From CAYWXV01 sp964462535 (GTDB lineage Bacteria > Bacteroidota > Ignavibacteria > OLB7): 24,390 nt of DNA. Made by a program: the position numbers and the translations under genes. The notes beneath the pieces were generated by a model. It saw only the letters and a list, made by a program, of their open reading frames with translations. It was not told the origin of the DNA and ran no database searches. How positions within the stretch are numbered: the stretch's first letter is position 1; every line of letters begins with the position of its first letter. Positions 16,590 through 22,575 of this stretch are shown one piece after another. The DNA lies in NCBI GenBank assembly GCA_964462535.1, contig CAYWXV010000039.1, forward strand, positions 1 through 24,390, written 5' to 3'.

Positions 16590-19270
16590 GGCTCCACCTC
16601 CGCGATGACCTTTCCGTCCTGAATTCTCACGCGACGCCACGTCTGGGACGACCACGCGGCATGTCGGACGGCGTCATCGGCATCGAGCAGGGCTCTGAAT
16701 TTCGAATCCCCACGCTCGGCGAGCAGAGTGGGCGCGTCGTCCTCGACTATTCTACCGTGATCAAAGAGAATGACGCGTGGAAACGACAACGTGTCGGAGA
16801 CGTCATGCGTGATGCAAAGGAAGGTGGCCTCCCTCCAGATATGACGGGCATTCTGAAGTAGTAAACGGCGCCGCTCCCGATCGAGTCCACGGAACGGTTC
16901 ATCGAAGATCACCAGTCGAGTACGCGGTCGAAGAAGAGCCCGTCCAAACCGGACGCGTTGCCCTTCTCCGCCGGAAAGGAGCCCACCCCCCTCCCCGAGT
17001 GTCGTGCCAAGCCCGTCGGGGAGACGTTCCAGCACGCCACGGAGATCTGCGGCGTCGATAGCCTGCGGAAGATCCATTGCTGTCTGTTCGGCGCCGTAGG
17101 TGAGGTTCGTGATGAACGACCGATTCCATAACTGTACTGACGGATCTACCCATGCCGTTTCGGATCGAAGTTGATGAAGCGAGTCGCGATCCAGCGCGAC
17201 GCCGTCGATACGCACCTCCCCTTCCATGGGAGTCATCCATCCAAGGAGGAGCCCTGCGAAGCTCGACTTGCCACTCCCCGAGTGACCAACGATCGCGATG
17301 TGACTCCCCGCTTCGATGTTGATATTGATATCCTCCAGGATCGTGTGCCCTGAGGCGACGACCCTTACGTCATTCATCGCGATCGCAACGCCGGGCGCCT
17401 CTGATTTTATCGTTGGCGGAGGCAAGGCTGATTCATCCGCAATCGTGACGCCGAGAGGCTCCAGCAACCTGAGTGTGAGGTTGCGCAGCGTCGGGTACTG
17501 ACGTGCGAGAAGCCCGATCGTCTGGCCGAGCGTTGGCAATTGAAGCGCCCACCACGCCAGAAGGAGGAGGCCCCCGTCCGCTCCGACGCGCGCCACGTGG
17601 TCGAAGATGATCCAACCAGCGAACCCGAGACCGGCGATCCCCTGCAACCCCTCCAGCACAACCGCACCCCTTTGAAGGCTGTAGCTTGACCTCGCCCATT
17701 CCACCAGGAGACTCTCGTGCTCCCGACGCACACTCGATTCCGCACCGTGCGTTCGGATTGGCACAAGCCCGAGAAGGGCGTCCAGGTAGAATCGGGACAA
17801 CGCTCCCACATGTGTTCGGGCTTTCAGATCACGCTCGGCAAGGAGGGGGTTGAACAGGAGGGGAAGGGCGAGAACGATTCCGCCCCCAATGGCTGCCATC
17901 GGAGCGGCAGCGGGATCAATCCAAACGATGCCGACGATAGTGAGTAGGAACTGGAAGAGAGTTCGAATGAACTGCCCACCAAAGCCGGGGAGGAGCCGGA
18001 TACTCTGAATGCTGTGACTCCGCTCCGCCATGTCGCTGATGGGCCGACTCTGGAAGTATCGATCCCCCAGGAGGGGAATCCTCTCCATGAACGCCAGTCG
18101 CAGCCTCACCTCCAGCCGCCGTCCCATCCTGAGAAGTGCGCGTGCGATCGGAAGATCGACGGCGAGGAGGAGCCCGATAAGGAGCACAAAGAAGCCGATG
18201 GCGATAAGGCGATGTTCGGGTGGCGCAAGACGATGGCCGAGGTCGAACAGTCCCCGAAAGAGAAGAGCCTCGAGTGCGACGCCGGCTGCGGCAACCAGGA
18301 GGGAGCCGACAAGAATGAGTAGTGTCAGGAGACCATCTACGCGGAGAAAACCAAGCAGACGTCGCGCGGGATGGATTGCCGGCTCGTCGAGGGCACGTGC
18401 CAGATCGGGAGGGAGCTGAAGTGTCGCGTCCGTTGGCGCGTTGGCGTCATCCGAAAGCACGCCGTTGACGCGTACCATTACGGCACCACGGAGCTCCACC
18501 TGTTCATTCCCCTCGTCGTCTGGAGTTGCAGGGCGCACGGACCAGTAGTCAGTTGGGATCGTCTTCGATTCCGCGACACCCTCTCGCAGTGTCGTATCGA
18601 ACAGGTCACGGAGCAGCGAACCTGAAGCCCGACCGGAAGCGATCCCTCCGGCGTCGATTACCGATCCAACCATGCGTGTCGCAGCGTCAAGCGCCGCCAG
18701 CGTCTCCCATCCAGCGTCGTTTAAACCTCGCGCAATCAGCTCCTCCTGGATCTGCGGTGAGAGGCCTCCTCGCTTCATGAGAATCCTGAGACCGCCAAGG
18801 AACTCCTCCCCTCCAGCATATGTGCGCCACGCCTGTGCGCTGACCGGCATCTGATGGACGTACAAATGATCGATGAATCGTTGCGCACTCGCCCACTGTC
18901 TGCCGGTGGCGGGATCCATCAGTTGCACGAGCCGCCCATGTGTTCTCCAGAGAAGGACGAAGTGGGTGAATCCGTTGGGCTGGCGAACGACGACGATTGC
19001 TGGTTTTGGTGTGGTGGGGAGGAGGATGTGGTCGACGGGAGTCATGACCTGTTCGGCATCAAGGCCGAGCATGCGGGCAAGGTCTTCCATCGTGTCGATG
19101 GAGCTTCCGTCAACGTCGGTTTGGCAGGCTTCACGGAGCCGTTCATACCCCACCTGTATCCCGTATCCCTCCAGCAACGCCTTCAACGAGGCCGGGCCGC
19201 AATCCATCGCCGATGTCTGAACGACCTCGGGGACAAAGTAGGAGCGTTTACGGCGCTTCGATCCGGTCAT
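16586..19270 (-). CDS. Peptidase-containing ABC exporter (C39 peptidase, permease, ATPase)
   Basis: 894 residues. Residues ~8-145 form a C39 bacteriocin-processing peptidase with all catalytic elements: oxyanion Gln18, Cys24 in 'QTSAMDCGPASLKALL', His103 in 'FTHFVLLWR' and Asp119 in 'LMDPATG'. Such domains cut leader peptides after Gly-Gly or Gly-Ala on the cytosolic side. Residues ~150-305 are an unusual long insert without recognised motifs. Membrane helices span ~310-600. The ATPase (~630-850) shows Walker A GHSGSGKSS (662-670), Q-loop 'WVDPSVQLWNRSF', signature LSGGE (765-769), Walker B LVIFDEP (786-792) and H-loop His822. The usual ~720-residue length is exceeded because of the insert and a C-terminal extension (~855-894). 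Its ATG overlaps the HlyD stop by 4 bp (ATGA). The nearby double-glycine repeat peptide is the obvious candidate substrate, but that is inference. Confidence 0.93.
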   Translation of the reverse strand: MTGSKRRKRSYFVPEVVQTSAMDCGPASLKALLEGYGIQVGYERLREACQTDVDGSSIDTMEDLARMLGLDAEQVMTPVDHILLPTTPKPAIVVVRQPNGFTHFVLLWRTHGRLVQLMDPATGRQWASAQRFIDHLYVHQMPVSAQAWRTYAGGEEFLGGLRILMKRGGLSPQIQEELIARGLNDAGWETLAALDAATRMVGSVIDAGGIASGRASGSLLRDLFDTTLREGVAESKTIPTDYWSVRPATPDDEGNEQVELRGAVMVRVNGVLSDDANAPTDATLQLPPDLARALDEPAIHPARRLLGFLRVDGLLTLLILVGSLLVAAAGVALEALLFRGLFDLGHRLAPPEHRLIAIGFFVLLIGLLLAVDLPIARALLRMGRRLEVRLRLAFMERIPLLGDRYFQSRPISDMAERSHSIQSIRLLPGFGGQFIRTLFQFLLTIVGIVWIDPAAAPMAAIGGGIVLALPLLFNPLLAERDLKARTHVGALSRFYLDALLGLVPIRTHGAESSVRREHESLLVEWARSSYSLQRGAVVLEGLQGIAGLGFAGWIIFDHVARVGADGGLLLLAWWALQLPTLGQTIGLLARQYPTLRNLTLRLLEPLGVTIADESALPPPTIKSEAPGVAIAMNDVRVVASGHTILEDININIEAGSHIAIVGHSGSGKSSFAGLLLGWMTPMEGEVRIDGVALDRDSLHQLRSETAWVDPSVQLWNRSFITNLTYGAEQTAMDLPQAIDAADLRGVLERLPDGLGTTLGEGGGLLSGGEGQRVRFGRALLRPRTRLVIFDEPFRGLDRERRRLLLQNARHIWREATFLCITHDVSDTLSFPRVILFDHGRIVEDDAPTLLAERGDSKFRALLDADDAVRHAAWSSQTWRRVRIQDGKVIAEVEP

Positions 19271-20463
19271 CGAGTGTCGGTATGGGTGGACGTCCCGTCT
19301 GATCGGGACACCGGTGAGTCCAGGTACCTCCCTATTGTGCGGAGGACGAGCATTGCCGGCGTGACGCGATCCACTTCGATTTCGACAGATCCGGGGAGTC
19401 CGTGTTGCAGAGGAATGTTGACAGAATGACTTCGGTCGATCTCGAGTTCAACACGTACGAATCCATCACGGACCTCACTACCAACGCTCTTCACCATCGC
19501 ATGCACACCCCCATATTCGGTCCAGGGGAATCCAGCCAGCCGCATCGACGCGTGCTGGCCGATGCTTATTCGTCCAAACACCGACGGCGGCGGAAATGAG
19601 GCGACGACTCGAAGAGCACCCTCCGGGACGATAGCTCCGATTTTCTCCCCCTCTTCGACGACGGCGCCAACGACGACGTCGCCAACCTCACCTATCGTTC
19701 CATTCCCTGGGGCGCGAACGACATGTCTGTCGATCTGCTCTTCGATCTGCTTCATCGATGCGTCGGTCGTTGCTACCTCCCCCTCGAGTGATGCAATATC
19801 ATGTTCGAGACGTTCGATGTCGACCTGCCGATCGGAGCGGTCAGTCACTTCCTCACGCTCGATGCGCGCGAGCTCTATCCGCCTCGCGTCTGCAGCGCTC
19901 CGCCTGCTCCGAGCCTCGGAGCGATAGCGTTGCAGATCGTTGTCGGAGACGTTCCCGCCCGCCGCAAGCTTCTCCATGCGGGTGGCCTGCTCTTCGGCAA
20001 ATCTGGCGTTGGACTCCGCTTCGTCATACAGAGCGCGTGCCTGTTGCGCCGTGACTGAGCCAACACTCGATCGCGCGGTCAGTCCACGCCGCCGCGATGA
20101 CATTTCGTTCCTGAGCGCTGCAATCTGCTTGACGACTCCGGCCCGATGGGCCCTCAACGCGTCCAGTTCTCTCCGCTCCGGTTCGGCGTCCAGAACAATC
20201 AATACGTCTCCAGCGTGGACTGATCGACCGAGGACCAGATTGGATGCCACCACGCGTCCTGAAACGACCGCTTGCAACGGGAACGATGCGCGCTCCACTT
20301 CTATACGCGCAACGTCGGTCGACTCGTACAACGCCACATCAGCTCCAAAGAACCAGATTCCCCATAGAGCAAGAAAGAGCATGGCAACAGTGAGGATCCG
20401 GTTCGTCAGCGCGAACCTGTCCCCCTGCATCGCGCGCATCGATCGTGAGAATGTTGTGGACAT
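19267..20463 (-). CDS. HlyD-family membrane fusion (periplasmic adaptor) protein of the peptide exporter
   Basis: 398 residues. A short cytoplasmic N-terminus and one membrane anchor (~22-41, RILTVAMLFLALWGIWFFGA) are followed by a first lipoyl/barrel-sandwich half ('ASFPLQAVVSGRVVASNLVL', 'VHAGDVLIVLDAEPERREL'), a long Arg/Glu/Ala-rich coiled-coil hairpin (~95-245), the second lipoyl half ('HVVRAPGNGTIGEVGDVVVG') and a C-terminal beta-barrel ('SIGQHASMRLAGFPWTEYGG'). HlyD-type adaptors bridge an inner-membrane ABC exporter to an outer-membrane TolC-like channel; no such channel gene is in the window. It is the first gene of a three-gene set coupled by 4-bp overlaps with the two ABC genes. 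The ATG has no Shine-Dalgarno sequence. The upstream 243 bp presumably contain the promoter. Confidence 0.92.
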   Translation of the reverse strand: MSTTFSRSMRAMQGDRFALTNRILTVAMLFLALWGIWFFGADVALYESTDVARIEVERASFPLQAVVSGRVVASNLVLGRSVHAGDVLIVLDAEPERRELDALRAHRAGVVKQIAALRNEMSSRRRGLTARSSVGSVTAQQARALYDEAESNARFAEEQATRMEKLAAGGNVSDNDLQRYRSEARSRRSAADARRIELARIEREEVTDRSDRQVDIERLEHDIASLEGEVATTDASMKQIEEQIDRHVVRAPGNGTIGEVGDVVVGAVVEEGEKIGAIVPEGALRVVASFPPPSVFGRISIGQHASMRLAGFPWTEYGGVHAMVKSVGSEVRDGFVRVELEIDRSHSVNIPLQHGLPGSVEIEVDRVTPAMLVLRTIGRYLDSPVSRSDGTSTHTDTR

Positions 20464-20706
20464 ACGGTCATTGAACGTCGTTTGGGGCCCCGGGACTCGC
20501 AGCCTGTTGAAATACGCGCGATCTCAACGTTACGCTCCTCGTCGCTTATTGAGGCGTACCTCGGGTACACCCACTCCGGTCGCCGTGCGCCTTGACCTCG
20601 CGCGAATTGACCAGGTCCGTGATCTGAGTGTTGCTCGAAAGTCTGCCGGGGCTGGGGGTTACGGCTGGCGGCCTGTGACGACGATAACAGTGGATAGAGT
20701 CCGAAG
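20464..20706. promoter_or_regulatory. 243-bp region upstream of the exporter operon, with short inverted repeats
   Basis: Presumed promoter region of the HlyD-ABC-ABC operon because it separates it from the TPR gene. It contains GTACC-TCG-GGTAC (20556-20568), overlapping GGGT-AC-ACCC (20563-20572), and the palindrome GGGGCCCC (20484-20491) about 20 bp before the ATG. I cannot identify -10/-33 boxes with confidence. A minus-strand open frame through the region is not convincing as a gene. Confidence 0.35.
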
Positions 20707-21804
20707 TTAGCACCGTCCAGTGTTCGACTGAGGTCTATGCTCAAGGTTCTCTCTGACCGCCTTCAGTTTTGGGTGATCAGGATCCAGTGTGGCTTGGAAG
20801 ATTTCGATCGCGCGACGGTAGAGCGGAGTGGCCTCGTCGCCCCGACCAATGTCGTCGTATAGGAAGGCAAGATTGTTGAGGCACATGGCGACGTCGGGAT
20901 GATCTTTGCCAAGGATGTTTTCTTTCAGTTCGAGCGACGCCCTGTAGTAGCGTTCGGCCTCGTCAGTGTTGCCGCGCGCGTGATGGAGCGATCCAAGGTT
21001 GTTGTAGTTGACTGCCATTTCATAGTGCTCGTCCCCGTAGATGCTTCTGAAGACGTCGAGCGCGTGGCGATAGAGTTCCTCGGCCTCATCAAACTTCTCA
21101 AGCTCCTGAAGGATGCCAGCCAGAGCGGCCATGTCGGCTGCGACGTGCGGGTGATCGGGTCCAAGCGCCGCCCGCCGGATCTCAACCGATCTGCGGGCGT
21201 GAGGTTCTCCGTCGGCGAAACGTCCAGCCGCGTGATCGAGTCCCCCAAGGTTGTGATAGATGGTTGCCACCTCCACACTATCGGGACCAAGCTCCCGCTC
21301 GATAATCGCGAGGGCGCGACGATAGAGGTCGCCCGCCTTGTCGAATTCGCCACTGTATTTGTAGAGTACTGCAAGGTTGTTCAAGCCCGAGGAGTACTCG
21401 AGATGATCGGGACCGAGCCGTTGCTCGATCAACGCGAGCGATCGGTGGTGGAGCGGCTCGGACTCGGCATAGCGTCCCTGCATGCGATAGAGATCGGCCA
21501 GGTGTCGGAGCGATTGCCAACGGATCGTCTCGATTGCCAGTTCCTCTTGCGTCGGGATCTGCTCCATGATCGCGACGGATCGGGTGAAAGCCTCCTCGGC
21601 CCTGGCATAGTCCGCCTTCTCCACATAGATATCCCCAAGACTGTTGAGAATATTGGCGACGTCCGGAGAATCGGGACTGTCGTGCTGCTCAAAGAGTGCG
21701 ATGGCGCGGAGGGTCAGTTCCTCCGCGCCTTCCAAGTCACCATCCGCACAGGCCTGAATGCCCTGGTCGTGGAGGTCGCATGCGATATCGAGTGGGTCGG
21801 GCAT
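20707..21804 (-). CDS. Kinesin-light-chain-type tetratricopeptide repeat protein
   Basis: 365 residues, apparently cytosolic (no signal peptide). It is almost entirely TPR of the 42-residue kinesin light chain/NPHP3 type (TPR_10/TPR_12): the unit 'A..LY.RAL.I....LGPDHP.VA....NLA.LY...G.(Y/F)..AE' recurs about eight times, with clean copies at 'LGPDHLEYSSGLNNLAVLY', 'YGDEHYEMAVNYNNLGSLHH' and 'LGKDHPDVAMCLNNLAFLYD'. No enzymatic domain is attached. Such proteins are protein- or peptide-binding scaffolds. Its place between the repeat peptide and the exporter, on the same strand, suggests it could hold or deliver the peptide; this is inference, since KLC-TPR proteins are also common as stand-alone genes. 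The ATG at 21804 lacks a Shine-Dalgarno sequence, and a 16-bp perfect palindrome lies 20 bp upstream. Confidence 0.88.
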   Translation of the reverse strand: MPDPLDIACDLHDQGIQACADGDLEGAEELTLRAIALFEQHDSPDSPDVANILNSLGDIYVEKADYARAEEAFTRSVAIMEQIPTQEELAIETIRWQSLRHLADLYRMQGRYAESEPLHHRSLALIEQRLGPDHLEYSSGLNNLAVLYKYSGEFDKAGDLYRRALAIIERELGPDSVEVATIYHNLGGLDHAAGRFADGEPHARRSVEIRRAALGPDHPHVAADMAALAGILQELEKFDEAEELYRHALDVFRSIYGDEHYEMAVNYNNLGSLHHARGNTDEAERYYRASLELKENILGKDHPDVAMCLNNLAFLYDDIGRGDEATPLYRRAIEIFQATLDPDHPKLKAVRENLEHRPQSNTGRC

Positions 21805-21816
21805 TGGGAGTGCGGG

Positions 21817-21847
21817 GTTAGATGTCCGCCGCGGCGGACGTTAGATG
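21817..21847 (-). promoter_or_regulatory. Perfect 16-bp palindrome with flanking 8-bp direct repeats before the TPR gene
   Basis: GTCCGCCGCGGCGGAC (21824-21839) is its own reverse complement. It is bounded by direct repeats of GTTAGATG (21817-21824 and 21840-21847). It sits 20 bp upstream of the TPR start codon (read on the minus strand), where an operator or a 5'-leader hairpin would act. No bound regulator is known. Confidence 0.45.
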
Positions 21848-21965
21848 CTTCGCGTTGAGGCGTTCCGTGAAAACATCAGGGCTGCTGCCATTTCGGCGGC
21901 GGAGATCCTGAATGACGGAGTGCATGTAATGAGAATGGAAGTGCGTCGACCGGCGGTCTACACGC

Positions 21966-22004
21966 CCGCGGCAGCCGTCGGCGAATACCGAGGGCTGCCT
22001 GCGG
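21966..22004 (-). terminator. Long GC-rich hairpin between the repeat-peptide gene and the TPR gene
   Basis: CCGC-GGCAGCC (21966-21976) pairs with GGCTGCC-t-GCGG (21993-22004, one bulged T). Inside the loop TCGG (21978-21981) pairs with CCGA (21988-21991) around a 6-nt apex. About 15 pairs in all, starting 22 nt after the peptide stop codon. No T-run follows on the minus strand, so it may be a partial terminator, a 3'-stability hairpin or an attenuator rather than a full intrinsic terminator. Confidence 0.5.
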
Positions 22005-22026
22005 ACGATTCTCTATCCACGCCTGA

Positions 22027-22404
22027 TTATCGGACGCACGCGGAACGGAGCCGGGTCGAGACGCTGCCGTTGTGATTCATGTGCGTTCCGCCGGCCTTGA
22101 CGGTGGAGCGAATTCGCAGGCACACATTGCTATTCAGATGGGTGCCACCAGACCGGACGCGTGCTCGAACGTGGAACACGGTGTTGTGATTGATATGTGT
22201 TCCACCAGCCTTGGACATGGAACGGACGCGAAGTCCCTGGGTGTGATTCAGGTGCGATCCACCGGCCTTGACGGTGGAGCGGATACGGAATCCCTGGTTG
22301 TGATTGAATGCGACGCCCCCGGCCCTGACGGTGGAGCGGATACGGAGACCCTGGTTGTGATTCAGCGAGAGTGCGCCGGCCTTGAGATTGGTTGTCGTCT
22401 TCAT
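22027..22404 (-). CDS. Short, strongly basic tandem-repeat peptide (six KAGG...NHN units), candidate exported peptide precursor
   Basis: 125 residues from the ATG at 22404 (MKTTTNLKAGALSLNHNQGL). The frame is also open to an ATG at 22491, but those 29 extra codons have lower GC at third positions and rare AGA/CTA codons, so the internal start is preferred. Six 19-residue units follow: [KR]-[AS]-G-[GA]-x3-N-[HS]-[NT]-x2-[LF]-[RH]-[IV]-R-[SA]-x-[VS]; the last is degenerate. The peptide has about 15 Arg, 5 Lys, many His and no Asp or Glu, plus two Cys near the C-terminus. Units differ largely at synonymous third positions (for example CGT-ATC-CGC and CGC-GTC-CGT), which supports translation on this strand. 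I recall similar 'KAGG/NHN' peptides annotated as hypothetical in other phyla but cannot verify this. GG sites in units 2-6 and the nearby C39 exporter suggest, without proving, processing and export. Confidence 0.78.
   Translation of the reverse strand: MKTTTNLKAGALSLNHNQGLRIRSTVRAGGVAFNHNQGFRIRSTVKAGGSHLNHTQGLRVRSMSKAGGTHINHNTVFHVRARVRSGGTHLNSNVCLRIRSTVKAGGTHMNHNGSVSTRLRSACVR
22042..22383 (-). repeat. Six tandem 57-bp in-frame repeats inside the peptide gene
   Basis: Unit boundaries on the minus strand: 22383-22327, 22326-22270, 22269-22213, 22212-22156, 22155-22099 and 22098-22042. The period is exactly 57 bp with no indels. The segment encoding RIRSTV (CGTATCCGCTCCACCGTC) is identical in units 1 and 2, and the unit-5 version differs only in the first two codons. 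Confidence 0.9.
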
Positions 22405-22575
22405 GTCGTCTGTGATTCTGTGGGTTAGAGTTGCGTGTCTGATTTCGACGGACGCAACATAGACAGACGACGAAGCGGCATCCTTACTCATTAATTACGC
22501 AGGAGGGGAGTTGGTTGTCAGTAGTCAGTTGTTCAATAACCTCCAACCCCCAACCTCCAACCTCCAACGGTCAAC
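22405..22575. promoter_or_regulatory. Spacer upstream of the repeat-peptide gene, with short A/C-rich tandem repeats
   Basis: Holds tandem copies of CCTCCAA/CCCCCAA-type heptamers (~22548-22569). Next to them is GTTGTCAGTAGTCAGTTG (22523 region), the reverse-strand counterpart of the GACAACTGACAACC spacer near 7840. The promoter of the peptide gene should lie here or in the end of the regulator gene, but no clear promoter boxes or Shine-Dalgarno sequence are visible. Confidence 0.35.

Noticed and set aside
20406..20744. Minus-strand 112-residue frame spanning the HlyD promoter region (contains YPRYASISDEERNVEIARIS)
   Set aside because: It overlaps both the HlyD N-terminus and the TPR C-terminus, has no ribosome-binding site and no recognisable domain. 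A short real peptide cannot be excluded, but evidence is too thin.
21845..22075. Plus-strand 76-residue frame between the peptide and TPR genes
   Set aside because: It covers the hairpin region and runs into the peptide gene, has no ribosome-binding site or similarity, and opposes all neighbours.
22042..22383. CRISPR-like array
   Set aside because: The 57-bp units are contiguous, in frame and coding, without separate repeats and spacers; no cas genes are present.
22072..22428. Plus-strand 118-residue frame with its own repeats (GLDGGADTE) opposite the repeat-peptide gene
   Set aside because: Its repetitiveness is a mirror of the minus-strand repeat. Differences between units fall mainly at minus-strand third codon positions, and minus-strand GC at third positions is high.
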